Positions 36,121 through 46,867 of a stretch of 64,000 nt of DNA are shown here, piece by piece. Each line of letters begins with the position of its first letter. Position 1 is the stretch's first letter. Below the pieces are notes generated by a model that did no database searches, was not told where the DNA came from, and saw only the letters and a list, made by a program, of their open reading frames with translations. Source of the DNA: Chelonoidis abingdonii. Lineage: Eukaryota; Chordata; Testudines; Testudinidae. The position numbers and the translations under genes were made by a program. The DNA lies in NCBI RefSeq assembly GCF_003597395.2, contig NC_133776.1, positions 40,726,704 to 40,790,703 of the forward strand, in the 5' to 3' direction.

Positions 36121-36452
36121 CAGGGGTCGGCAACCTCTGGCATGCAGCTTGCCAGGACAGCACCATGGCGGGCCGGGACAGTTTGTTTACCTGCCGTGTC
36201 GGCAGGTTCGGCGGACCGCGGCTCCCATTGGTTGCAGTTCACCATTCTAGGCCAATGTGGGCAGCAGGAAGCGGCGCGGGCGAGAAATGTGCTGGCTGCG
36301 GCTTCCTGCCACCCCATTGGCCTGGGACGGTGAACCGCAGCCCGTGGGAGCCGCGATCTGCCGAACCTGCTGATGCAGCAGGTAAAAAAACTGGTCTGGC
36401 CCACCAGGGTGCTTACCCTGGCAAGCTGCATGCCAGAAGTTGCCGACCCCTG
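36121..36452. mobile_element. foldback (hairpin) hAT element 2, CpG-rich
   Basis: Starts CAGGGGTCGGCAACC and ends GTTGCCGACCCCTG, with a perfect 8-bp duplication, GTCTATGA (36113-36120 and 36453-36460). The arms (about 155 bp) are near-complete reverse complements and share GGCATGCAGCTTGCCAGG, GCAGGTTCGGC and CCAAT-box-containing blocks. It shares only its terminal ~15 bp and layout with the hairpin at 22508. The open frames of up to 135 codons inside it are not genes. Confidence 0.9.
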
Positions 36453-36460
36453 GTCTATGA

Positions 36461-37986
36461 TGTACAGTGTTTGTGGTAAGGTATGTTGGGGAAGAGTAGA
36501 GGATGTATAACATTAGGTTGGTTAACTTTTCATTTCTTTGCTTTCGTGATTTAGCGTCTGGTAGGCTGTGAGTGAATCAACCCTAACTGCTTCTTAACAA
36601 AGTTTGTATGTTCACTGTCTTTAGATTTTTGTAACACTACACTCAGGGTGGGAACCTAAGAAAAACTTGTGGTGGAGACAGAAGCGTAGCAGCTGATGGA
36701 GAAAATCTTCTCCATCAGTAGCTGTGCAGAAAACCTTGTATGTCAACAACTTCACAGGAAACCCTTCTCTACCATACAATAAAGTGACAGGAAAGGTAGC
36801 TCCTGACAGTGAAGATTTTGCACGCCCAGCCTCCATCACTCAGATTTGCTTGCTCTTTTGTGTAAGATTTCAATAATAATGTAAACAGCTGCTAAAAAAC
36901 AAGCCTAAACCCAATAAAAAAAGCCTACTCACTGCACCATATCTACTCAGAGCATCCATCTCCTGTCAAGTTTTATGCAGATAGATAATCTCGTTTTAAA
37001 AAGAAAAAGTCAATAATGAAAAGTCAGATTGCCATGGAAAAATTTTAGCCAGAGCCCCATTTCAAAGACCTATTAAAAATGTAAGAATAACAACAAGACA
37101 AGAGCTCCAGAGAAAATTCAAAGGGCTTAAAATGTTACACCAATTGGTCGCCTACTTTTACAAAAAGAAAAAAACAAAAAGCAGGAATTTATGGCCCATT
37201 TTAAGACCATTCTAGAATGTAACCCTAATTATGGAGACATTGCCATAGGCACCTTCGTAGCAAATCAAAATCCCTCTCTCTGGAGAGGAGATGGTCTAGC
37301 AGAAACTCTCTAGCAGACAAGGAGCTGTGCCTACATATATATTGTCTGTTATAAAAATTAAAGTGGTGTTTTATTAATGCTGAATTTACATAAAATATTT
37401 AAATGACTACAATTAAAAATCACCAAGATAAGGTTAATATGATTTATCTCTCTGTGCTTTTAGTCACCTTTTTGAGAAGAGATTAAAAATAAGAAGCTTT
37501 TCCTTTTCATTCCACTCACACCCACCCACTATCAATTCTATCTGCTGTAATCCTCCTTCCACAGATGTCAAAACAGGACATCAGTATTAAAACTACTCAT
37601 TACCAAAATCTGTTAGTCTAGCATCCCATTATTATTGTAATGCTGGCACAACAACTTTAGTATAATATGCAACAGTTCATGCAGCTACTCAATGCCAGAT
37701 CACTTGCTTCAGAGATATTTTTCTCCACCTATAAACAATTATAGCATAAATATTCTTAAAAGGCAAAGTTCGGGATGAAAATAGATGTTTGTCCCTTAAT
37801 CAGCAGTAACAAGATCATCTCCTTGGTAGTTCTGTTTTCCTAGCACTTACATAAAGTGATCAGCCAAGAAAGTTCAGTCTTCAGATAGGCATGATTATGA
37901 ACATCTCTTTTAATCCTTTCTTTTCTCCCTCTTTTTGAAGGAACTCACACTTTGCGGAAATTAAGAGGCTAAAATTCTGTATAACT
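36461..37986. other. intronic DNA, no feature seen
   Basis: AT-rich; no exon or repeat boundary recognised. Confidence 0.45.
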
Positions 37987-38729
37987 AGGGCCCTACCAAA
38001 TTCACGGCCAAGAAGAACGTGTCACGGACCATGAAATCTGGTCTTTTGTATGTTTTTACCCTATCCTATACAGATTTCTCAGGGGAGACCACTGTTTCTC
38101 AAGTTGGGGGTCCTGACCCAAAAGAGAGTCGCAGGGGGTTGCAAGATTATTTTAGGGAGAGTCATAGTATTGCCACCGTTACTTCTGTGCTGCTTTCAGA
38201 GATGGGCGGTCAGAGAGCAGTTGCTGTTGGATGGGTGCCCAGCTCTGAAAGCAACGCCCTGCCAGCAGCAGCGCAATACTATACCATGCCACCCTTAATT
38301 CTGCGCTGCTGCCTTCAGAGCTGGGTGGCCGAAGAGCAGCAGCTGCTGACTAAGGGTCCCATTCTGCAGACAGCAGTGCATAAGTAAGGGTGGCAATACC
38401 ATACCATCCCATGCTTCCTTCTGCACTGCTGCTGGCAGTATCTGCCTTCAAAGCTGGGCTCCTGGCCAGCAGCCACCACTTCCCAGCTGCCCCACTCTGA
38501 AGACATCACTGTCACCAGCATCAGCGCAGGAGTAAGTGTAGCAGTATCTCAACCCACCCTCTACAATAACCATGCAACACCCCCCGCCCCCCACACACAC
38601 ACACAACTCTCTTTTGGGTCAGGACCCCTAAAATTACAACACTGTGAAATTTAAATAGCCGAAATCATGATTTTTTTAAATCTTAGGACTGTGAAATTGA
38701 CCAAAATGAACCACGAATTTGATAGGGCA
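37987..38729. mobile_element. DNA transposon, probably hAT, non-autonomous
   Basis: The left end AGGGCCCTACCAAATTCACG and the right end CCACGAATTTGATAGGGC are diverged inverted repeats. An inner pair (tcacggaccatgaaatctg and ggactgtgaaattgacc) extends them. The interior has imperfectly repeated CTGC-rich segments with a shared 'ctgcgctgctgccttcagagctgg' theme. No clear target duplication. The 122-codon frame inside is not a gene. Confidence 0.6.
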
Positions 38730-38976
38730 TTATGTAAAACTGATACGTTCTATAAAGGACCCAATGAATGCAAACAAGAAATTTCAAGCGAGATTCGATA
38801 AAAGTCAAAAAGTCTTTTCAAAACAAAAAAAATTTTAAGATGAAGTTTCGGTACACTGAAAAAAGTGGACTTTCCTTAAATACATTAAAGGCAGCAAACT
38901 TCACAAAGATTAAATTTAAAAAAAAATTGACACCTGACATACTATACCACTTAAAAACATATCATAGCTAATGGTA

Positions 38977-39725
38977 TGTTGTGATGTTATCTGATTAAAA
39001 TATGACTATATAGATCATTATTGCAGCCACTGTTATATATTTGCAGCAAATATTGTACAAAGATTGTAGAGTGAGGTGTTTATGAAATGGTTATGACTTG
39101 CTGGTTCTGATTATGCTACCTGTATGCATATATCATTTTGTATGTGAAGTTATGAGTACTGGCTCTATACTTGTTCCTGAGGTAATGCCCACAAGGTAAC
39201 ACCCAGCACATCTTGGAAAGAGTATTCAAATTAAGTGGTTCATCAAGAAACACTTGGCTGACAATGGACCATGGGAGACAGCCATCTACACTGAGTGGAG
39301 TGTCATGTAAACATGCTGTCTGGAGTGTAGGTAATGGCTTCCTGCAATGACTAAGGGAAACTGGGCATGAACATGTGACTCCAAACTCCATCTTGTTGCT
39401 GTAATTTTCCACTGTAAGAACAATGGGATGCCCTCCACATGGCAAAAGCTATAAAAGGCCCTGGGATCACCTCCATTGTGTCTTCAATCCTGCTTCTTAC
39501 CTCTAGAGGAACTTTGCTACAAACTGAAGTGCTGAACAATGAACTGAATGACCCATCCAAGCTGTGGATGTACTCTAGAGACTTGACTTAAACTAGCAGT
39601 TTATTCCATCACTGCTACAAGCCTGAGCCAAGAACTTTGTCATTACTGTATGTAATTGACTCCTTTAACCAATTTTAACTCTCACCTTTCTTTTTATAAA
39701 TAAAGTCAGGTGTCAAGGGGGGACA
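38977..39725 (+). mobile_element. solo LTR of an endogenous retrovirus
   Basis: The sequence has LTR layout in plus orientation: a start near TGTTGTGATG, a TATA box (GCTATAAAAGG, 39449-39459), about 240 bp of downstream sequence, then the polyadenylation signal AATAAA at 39699-39704. It resembles a solo-LTR family I remember from turtle genomes (segment 'cactccatcttgttgctg...' region). No internal retroviral sequence adjoins it, so it is a solo or truncated LTR. The exact ends are uncertain. Confidence 0.6.
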
Positions 39726-40389
39726 TGGGGGATTCTGTCTAGCCTTTGCCATTATGAGGGATTATTCTATATTTTACTATTATTATTACTTATTATTATT
39801 TAGCCATTTTTTAAAAAAAGTTACTTGCCTGGAATGCTGTCACCAATAGACAATTCAGACTGGCAAGCGACAAGCTGGGGTAAAGTTTTCAGTCACCTAG
39901 GTGACAGGCTCCTAATGCCGATTCAGATGCTTAGAAGCTTAACATCTAATCAGCAAAATTTAGGGTAAAATTTTCAAAAGCGCCTTTAAGGCTGGTGGCT
40001 GTATAGACATGTCCTTCGGGCCCTAAATCTCATTGGCTAGTCCACAAGAAAAAGATGCTTTCTCACCTTTTGTTAGTTAACACATGGTAACAGAAAGGGA
40101 AATTCTAGCAAGGAGAAAGCAGTTTGTAGTTTTTAGATGTGTTGGCAGGTTGAGATAAACTCTGCATCAGCTGGCATGAGTTAAAGCTACAAACTGCTTT
40201 GTCTTCCTTATGTCAGGGTAAGAACGCACATTTTCCCTAGTAAAGACAAGGCCAACAAACCTCAAAGGGCTGTCACAGCTTAATCTTCAATGCCAAAAGG
40301 GAGGAGTTTGTTGGAGGGTCGTTTGGGGGAGGGGGTTACAGCAGGATATTACTAATTAGTGGTAACACAGCAGCACCAAAGAGACCCTC
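39726..40389. other. spacer before the CpG island, no feature seen
   Basis: Contains a short (TTA)n-like run at about 39777-39800. No repeat ends or exon recognised. Confidence 0.4.
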
Positions 40390-41450
40390 TGGGAACCAGA
40401 CCCCGCTGCTCTAGGTAGGGCACCAGCCCGCATGGAACCGAGCCCCTGCCCTAGGAGCTCGCAATCCAGCTAGTGGAGACTCAGCCGAGCCGGAGCCGGC
40501 ACGCGGCTCTCGACTGCCCCTAACGAGACCGGGCTACGTGGATGCCCCACGCTGGCGCCGGGCGAGCTGCCCAGCACTGGGGGAAGTGACACTCCCCTAG
40601 AGGGAGCGCCGGACGCAGCCCGAGCCAACCGGGAAAGGAGGAGCAGGGACCGCCCCGCACTCAAGCTCGGCTGCTCTGGCCGGGACCCCCGGGAGACGGG
40701 AGCGCAGGAGCCCAGCGGGTCACACCCCGCAGTGGTTCCCCCCAGACACAGAAACCCCCGCGCCAGGAAGGGAGCCAGGGGAGCTCTGCGGCGGCGGCGC
40801 CTGGAGCGGGTGCGGGGAAGGGTCTGCCCGGTGACAGCGCCGCCCGCAGCAGGGAGCCGGGGGTGCCCAGCAGCAGCAGTGCTGCCCAGGTGCCCGGAGG
40901 AGCGCGGAGCTGCGAGTGCCCGCGGGGGAAGAGGCTACCCAGAGCAGGACGCCCCGTGGCGGCGCTGCCCGGGGTGCCCGGCGCGGGGGAAGGGGGCGGC
41001 ACGGCGCGGGGGAAGGTGTGGCGAGCGGTTCCTACCTCCTCCGCGGCTGCCGTCTGCTCCGCTCAGCGCCTCCGCCCTGGGCTAGAGCCGAAACGCGCCG
41101 CCTCCTGCTGCTGCCGCCGCCGCCAAGCGACAGCTCCAGCTCGGACTCTGCGGAGCGGACCAAGTTCTGCCGAGCGCCGCCTCCTGCCCCGCTAGCGCAC
41201 GCGGGGCTCCCTGGGACCCAGCGCGACAGCAGCCAGCGCCACCTGCAGCCACAACCGGGAGGCTGCATCTTGGGCTCCCTCCTCCCCCGAATGGGGAGCG
41301 GCGCGGTGACTTCTCCGGCTCAGCCGCGCTGCCCACAACCGGTGTTCCGCGCTGAGCCTGCCCGCCGCCTGGGACCCAGACGCTCAAAAGGTGCGGGGCT
41401 AGGCACTCCTCCCAGCGCGCCCACTGCCTCCCCAAGTGAGTGACCCTGGG
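40390..41450 (-). promoter_or_regulatory. PXYLP1: CpG island, probable PXYLP1 promoter and non-coding exon 1
   Basis: About 1 kb of strongly GC-rich, CpG-dense sequence contrasts with the AT-rich surroundings. It contains GGGCGG-type boxes, GCC/GCT runs near 41103-41130 and no TATA box. It lies 22 kb upstream, in the minus-strand sense, of the PXYLP1 coding exon, whose 5' UTR begins at a splice acceptor and so requires an upstream non-coding exon. GGAG|GTAGGA on the minus strand near 41035 is one possible donor. Open frames of up to 175 codons on both strands are typical CpG-island artefacts. Assignment to PXYLP1 is inference from position and orientation. Confidence 0.65.
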
Positions 41451-41486
41451 CAAATGAACCCCTGCCCGTGCCTCAGTTTCCCGTCT
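41441..41486 (+). mobile_element. MIR-like SINE core fragment
   Basis: GTGACCCTGGGCAAATGAAC followed by GTGCCTCAGTTTCCCGTC matches the central MIR motif. Only a short remnant, at the edge of the CpG island. Confidence 0.5.
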
Positions 41487-41589
41487 AGACAAAGGAAGTG
41501 ATGTGGTTTGTATTCTAGCCTCACCCATAGGCCCCGCTCAGGATTGAGCCCCAGGCAGTGAGGCACCCCCAGGATGAGCTCAGGGGTGC

Positions 41590-41962
41590 TTTTGACTTTA
41601 TCAGTGTCATGATGCATAACATACAGAATCTGAAACTTCTCTGTTGAAATGGCCAAGGTCCACCTTGATTGCACTGGCTTCCTTAGCACTACACAAGTAA
41701 TTTTCCCTTTCTTGATAGTCACCCCTTCTTGACAATAGTTGAGAATAGGCCACTTCAACCTTAATTGAATTGGCCTCATTAGCACTGACCCCCCAACACA
41801 CACACTTGGTAAGGCAACTCCCATCTTTTCATGTACTGTGTGTATATACTGCTTACTGTATTTTTCACTGCATGCATCTGATGAAATGGGTTTTAGCCCC
41901 TGAAAGCTTATGCCCAAATAAATTTGTTAGTCTCTAAAGTTCCACAAGGACTTAACAGAAAT
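41590..41962 (+). mobile_element. Penelope-like element 3' end
   Basis: The segment 'gcatctgatgaaatgggttt', 'gaaagcttatgcccaaataa', 'ttgttagtctctaaagttcc', 'acaaggac' is the plus-strand 3' end of the same family as the minus-strand copy at 25322. Upstream, the 'gaataggccacttcaacctt' region is its flanking non-coding part. The copy is 5'-truncated, with no coding capacity. Confidence 0.7.
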
Positions 41963-42429
41963 AATGAGATCACAGTTGCCTTCCTGAGATCTGTTGAGAT
42001 CTGGCATGTCTTTTCAGGATTGCTCCTTTTCAGTTACAGAGGAACACTGTTGGAATTTCCAATAAAAGATAAAATTGAGTTGGACTCCTTATTTCATATC
42101 TCTATGAACTACTTGGAAACACTGATAATGTATTATCAAAGCTATTAAATCAGTCTTTTTCCATGAAGATTGTTCTACACCATCATAGTCTCATATTTTC
42201 TCCTGAAGTCAGTTCTTTTGAATAAACCTGTTTTAAATCTCTGAAGCTATTTACACAAATCTGTATAATTTAGTTTATCAGTGTAAAACCTACTCTCTTT
42301 TTTGACTCATGTTTAGGTATATAACCTACATTTCAAAAGTTACATTTAATTGGTGTCACTAAGCAGAACTATTAAACAGTTACATGTTGTATAACAGAGA
42401 CTGGACACCAACTGTTGACTATCAAAAGA
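41963..42429. other. intergenic DNA, no feature seen
   Basis: AT-rich sequence between the Penelope fragment and the Harbinger remnant. Confidence 0.4.
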
Positions 42430-43010
42430 AAAAGCAAACACAATACATTCCCGGCCATCCCACATTGATGTTGGTGAAACATCCCTTGTGATCCACCAAT
42501 GTTTGCAGCACCATTGAAAAGTACTGCTTTCGGTTTATGTACTTGCTGGCTTGGTGCTCTGGTGCCAAGATAGGGATATGGGTTCCATCTATCGCCCTAC
42601 CACAGTTAGGGAATCCCATTGTAGCAAAGCCATCTAGTATGACCTGCACATTTCCCAGAGTCACTACCCTTGAAATCCGCAGCTCTTTGATTGTGTTGGC
42701 TACTTGGATCACAGCAGCCCCCATAGTAGATTTGCCCATTCAAATTGATTCCCGACTGGCCAGTAGCTGTGTGGCGTTGCAAGCTTCCACAGGGCTATCA
42801 CCACTCACTTGTGAACTGTGAGGGCTGCTCTCATCTTGGTATTCTTGTGCTTTAGGGCAGGGAAAAGCAAGTCACAAAGTGCAATGAAAGTGCCCTTACT
42901 CATGCGAAAGTTTCACAGTCACTGGGAATCGTCCCAGACATGCAACACTATGCTGTTCCACCAGTCTGTGTTTGTTTCCAGGGCCGAGAATCAGCGTTCC
43001 ATGGCATGAA
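42430..43010 (-). pseudogene. Harbinger (HARBI1-like) transposase, truncated and frame-broken
   Basis: The longest open part (42739-42422, minus) reads MGKSTMGAAVIQVANTIKEL, then VILDGFATMGFPNCGRAIDG, then YINRKQYFSMVLQTLVDHKG and VGWPG. These are the hallmarks of the HARBI1-type DDE nuclease, including the catalytic Asp of the AIDGTH motif. Upstream, to about 43010, frame-shifted sequence encodes the preceding helical region (ALET-TDWWN, DDSQ, TFIALCDLL, KMRAAL). Coding similarity stops right after VGWPG, so the later catalytic residues are absent. The open frame on the opposite strand (42537-42821) is a shadow. Confidence 0.88.
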
Positions 43011-43332
43011 CCTGCCCCATTAACACCATGATGTCCACATTGCTGGGGTCCGTACTTTGAGAGAAGTCTGTGTCTGTGTCCGTGTCCTCATCATCATGCT
43101 GCCATCACCTACTTGCCTGCTTTTGCTTTTGCAGGTTCTGGTTCTGCATATACTGCAGGATAATGCACATGGTGTTTACAGTGCTCATAATTGCGACAGT
43201 GATCTGAATGGGCTCCATGCTTGTCATGCTATGGCGTTTGTGCTGAAAAAAGGCATGAAACGATTGTCTGCTGTTGCTCTGACAGAGGAAGGGGCGACTG
43301 ACAACATGGCTTACAGGTTTGGCTTACAGGGT

Positions 43333-43398
43333 TGTCACACAGAATGGCCCCCTCAAGGATTGAACTCACAACCCTGGGTTTAGCAGGCCAATGCTCAA
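43333..43398 (-). mobile_element. tRNA-derived SINE head inside the Harbinger remnant
   Basis: On the minus strand the sequence TGGTTTGAGCATTGGCCTGC, CTAAACCCAGGGTTGTGAGT, TCAATCCTTGAGGGGGCCAT has the pol III A-box-like start and a B box (GTTGTGAGTTCAATCC, cf. GGTTCGANTCC). It corresponds to the tRNA-related head of a common reptile SINE. Only the head is present; the body and CR1-like tail are absent. Confidence 0.65.
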
Positions 43399-44186
43399 AC
43401 CAAATGAATACAAAACAAACCTGCTCTCTTTATTGTTTTGATCCACTCCATCTTTCTTATACATCTTAGGCTGGCAGCAGATGGTGCAGTACAACTGCTA
43501 GCCATTGTCATTGCCTGGCTGCTTGCTGGAAGATGGTGCAGTATGACTGCTGGCCATCGTCATCTCCCATTTATGTCCAGGTGCCCCTGGCCAACCTCAC
43601 CGAGGCCAGCCAGGAGCACATATATCTGCCCAGGCGCCCCCAACTGACCTCATCGAGGTCAGCTAAAAGAGCACCCAGGAGACGACGATGATGGTTACCA
43701 ATTGTAATGCACCGTCTGCTGCCAAAAGGCAACGAGCTGCTGCTGTGTAGCAATGCTGTACCACATCTGACAGCACCCAGAAGACATATGGTGACAGTGA
43801 GCTGAGCAGGCTCCATGCTTGTCGTGGTATGTCATCTGCACGGGTAACCCAGGAAAAAAGGTGAGAAACGATTTATTGCCATTGCTTTCATGGGGGGGAG
43901 GGGCCTGACGATATGCACCCAGAACCACCAGCGATAATGTTTTTGCCCCATCAGGCATTGAGAGCTCAGCCCAGAATTCCAATGAGCGGGGGAGACTGCT
44001 GGAACTGTGGGATAGCTACTGACAGTGCAGCGCTCCGGAAGTCGACGCTAGCCTTGGTACTGCGGACCCACTCCACTGAGTTAATGGTCTTAGGTGGGGA
44101 CACACACAATCGACTGTATAAAATCGATTTCTAAAAAATTGACTTCTATAAATTCTACCTAATTTCGTAGTGTAGACATACCCTTA

Positions 44187-44889
44187 CATCCCCATCTGGT
44201 CCTAGAATTAAATATAATTCACAAAAGATTTGGCAGTCACAAACTCCCCATCTGTTCTCTAGCTAATTAAAAGGATTTCATTTCCTTCACAGAATCCTTT
44301 TGCTCTGAAGAATAACACATTTGTCTGTACACACAAAAGAATTTGTAATTTTCTTGGAGTTAAAGTCATTAGGTTTTTTACACTATACCATAGTATGTGG
44401 GGAGGCAAACTCCATTCTCATTCTGCATCCATGGCATGTGAACTACAGCTCAGCACTCTACTCCAGCATATAGTCTGAAATAGTGGCCACAGTCCCACTT
44501 TATCACATCTAAAGAATTTTTATTCAACTGGATCTACAGACCTGCAGATCCTACAGCTCTTTTCCCAGTCTATCTCCTATGGCCTTAAAGGTCTTTGTAG
44601 GAGTAGCAGAAATATTCTTTTCATTACACAGAAACCAGTCTGCTAGCAACACCACCAGGTATCCGTGAATCAGTGTGAATTTCAATCATTGTAAAAGTTT
44701 TTGTGCAGTAACTTAAAACTTTAGCAGTCTCTTACTAGTGTGTGTTTGGAAACAAAACCTGTCAATAGGCCCATTAACTGCATCCAAATCCTTGCAGAGG
44801 CAAGGCATTATGCATTAGGTCAAAATGGAGAGGATACTATTAAATTGCCTACAATGTCATGTGGCCCATCTGCAACTGCTAGTAGCAAG
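44187..44889. other. intergenic DNA, no feature seen
   Basis: AT-rich; no recognisable exon or repeat boundary. Confidence 0.4.
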
Positions 44890-45390
44890 TATCGGAACAC
44901 TAGATGGGGAGGTCTCTGTGTTACTACAGTGAATTCTTTCCCAAGTATCTGGCTGGTGATTCTTGCTGACATGCTTGGGGTCTAACTCGTTGCCATCGGG
45001 GCCGACTCCAGCATTTTTGCCACCCCAGGCAGCAGATAGAAAAAAAAAAGCCACTTCATTTTTTGCGGCAATTCGGCAGCAGGTCCCTCCCTCCCTCCAA
45101 GAGGGACTGTGGGACCTGCTACTGAAGAGTTGGACGTGCCGCCCCTTGCCGTTGGCCGCCCCAAGCACCTGCTTGCTGCACTAGTGCCTGGAGCCAGCCC
45201 TGGTTGCCATATTTGGGGTGGGAAGGAATTTTCCCCTATGTCAGATTGGCAGAAACCCTCGGGCGGGGTCACTTTTATCTGCAGCATGGGGCATGGATCA
45301 CTTGGTTCTGTGACTTGCAATGTGCAGGAGTGAGACTTGATCACAATGGTCCCTTCAGGTTTTAAAGTCTGTGAGTCTAAAATAGTCTGA
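44890..45390 (+). mobile_element. CR1 3' fragment interrupted by a hAT MITE
   Basis: The left part (gtctctgtgttactacagtg ... ttctttcccaagtatctggc) and right part (atttggggtgggaaggaatt ... cttttatctgcagcatgggg ... aatggtcccttcaggtttta) join in order into a CR1 3' UTR ending near 45390 with the AAGTCTGTGAGTCTA terminal motif. The MITE at 44997-45202 splits it. Confidence 0.7.
44997..45202. mobile_element. short hAT-type MITE nested in CR1
   Basis: A 206-bp element with ends CGGGGCCGACTCCAGC and CCTGGAGCCAGCCCTG (imperfect inverted repeat), flanked by a perfect 8-bp duplication, GTTGCCAT (44989-44996 and 45203-45210). T at position 2 and A at position 7 of the duplication fit the Ac-type preference. 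The open frames crossing it are not genes. Confidence 0.87.
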
Positions 45391-46180
45391 TATTTCCCTA
45401 ACTGACTTCTGTTCAAGGTTAGACAGGCAGACCTGCAAATCAGAAATTATAGGTGTATGAAAGACCCAGCCCTATCAGGTATTAACACAGCCTCCTCTCT
45501 CTGGATGAAGGTTGAAACTAGTTTCATGGTTTAACTAGATTTCAAGGTACTGCTTGGTACAAAATTGAGACTCTCAGATCTGGCTTCTGCCAACCTAAAA
45601 GCTGGCCAAATTAAGAGAATATATTATTTTATTTTAAAAAGAAAAGAGTAAAGTACATTATCACCAAGTAGCCCTTGTTGTGTTTGTATCTGGCTGCCTC
45701 CTTTCTGATTTTTCAGAGATTCTCTTTATATTATTATCATTCCCCGGGGAGCTAAAGAGCAGATACAAGGTAAGGGGAAAAATAGCAAGAGAAATGTATT
45801 CTTAGATGTGACATATATACTCTGATCTCATTACAAAAAAGCAATTTGGGATTATAAAGAATTAAATTATACACCCACAAACCAGAAGGAAAATGTACTT
45901 TGTACATACAAAGAACAAACTTAATAAATACATTTTATTTAATCAAGACTATCATTAGTCTTTATCTACTCAAATTACTATAAGAAGTCTCACCTGCCTT
46001 AGTGTGAGACTCCATATGATTCACTCAAGACAGCCTCTGGGTAACACTTCAGGCATTTGGAAAATTTCCCCTTTGTCTCCCAGGAAGAAAAGAATTCTTT
46101 AAGCATTCAGTCTTAAACTATTTAGAATGACTAGCTTTTCACTGGTCTCATATTACCACCTCAGTGAAGCAGGGTAACTT
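45391..46180. other. intergenic DNA, no feature seen
   Basis: AT-rich sequence with no recognised gene or repeat ends. Confidence 0.4.
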
Positions 46181-46867
46181 GGTCCAGATCCTCAAAGATA
46201 CATAGGCACCTAAACCCCAGATTTGGGCACATAAATATCAGATTTAGGTACCTAATCCCAGTTTTGGGGGCCACTGTGATGGACCCAAACTCTTTGTAGG
46301 CACCTACATTTTCAAAATAAAAGCTCCCTTGGTGCCTCTAGGCATGCACACTTCTGCCTCCTTCTAAGCATCTGGATGCCTGTCTCCTGCCTAAGCTCCT
46401 GAGCAATTCAGGAACCAAAGGAAGAAAGATGATTGGCCGCCTAAGTCACTTGAAGGACCCAATCGGGTAGGTGTGCTCAGAGGACACCTACTAAACTGGG
46501 TCAACTCAAACTCTAGCTGGAGGAGGTGATGCTCACCATATAACTTTTAGCACAGAACTGATCTATGGGATTTTCTGACATGGACTCCCTCAAGCTCTTC
46601 TGATGAAACTGTTCCACTATGGATAGATGAAAGAGTGATTGGAGCAGGGAACTGGGCCCTGGGTCTCCCACCTCCCAGCCAGTGCCCTAACCACTGGATT
46701 ATAGAGTCTCTCTCTCTCTCTGTCTCTGGCCTAAAGATTGTTTCAGTATTTATCCACAGTGGGACAGTAACTGGACTGCAGGGAGAGAATGAGAATGATG
46801 CAGTAGTCCAGTGGTTATTGAAGCAAATGGGAGTTAAGTGCCTACATACCTTTGAGGATCTGGGTCC
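46181..46867. mobile_element. foldback repeat with tRNA-like modules, copy 1
   Basis: The left end GGTCCAGATCCTCAAAGATA and right end TACCTTTGAGGATCTGGGTCC (reverse complement of the left with few mismatches) are inverted repeats extended by a 'taggcacctaa' motif. On the minus strand, 46720 to about 46640 reads like a tRNA head (CCAGTGGTTAGGGCA, then GGGAGACCCAGGGCCCAGTTCC). A second 'gtagtccagtggttattgaa' A-box-like motif lies on the plus strand at 46803. A CT run lies at about 46706-46726. A second copy at 58943-63133 is split by an endogenous retrovirus. Confidence 0.65.

Larger units (their letters stand above)
42430..44183 (-). mobile_element. degenerate autonomous PIF/Harbinger transposon
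   Basis: The right end (element start in minus sense) is GTGTAGACATACCC at 44170-44183, followed by TTA, as in other family members. Going minus-ward come a non-coding and helper-gene-like region with trinucleotide-rich blocks, a tRNA-related SINE piece (43333-43398), and the transposase remnant (42430-43010). The opposite TIR and the transposase C-terminus are missing at about 42430. The element is dead but is the likely source type for the non-autonomous copies at 15185, 22175, 27458, 30676, 47709 and 63876. Confidence 0.78.

Noticed and set aside
40470..41528. Multiple 64-175-codon open frames in the CpG island
   Set aside because: GC-rich sequence has few stop codons; the frames are Ala/Arg/Pro-rich and overlap on both strands.
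43333..43398. Functional tRNA gene
   Set aside because: Only a tRNA-like head with a B-box-like motif is present; it lacks a full cloverleaf and terminator and matches a reptile SINE head.
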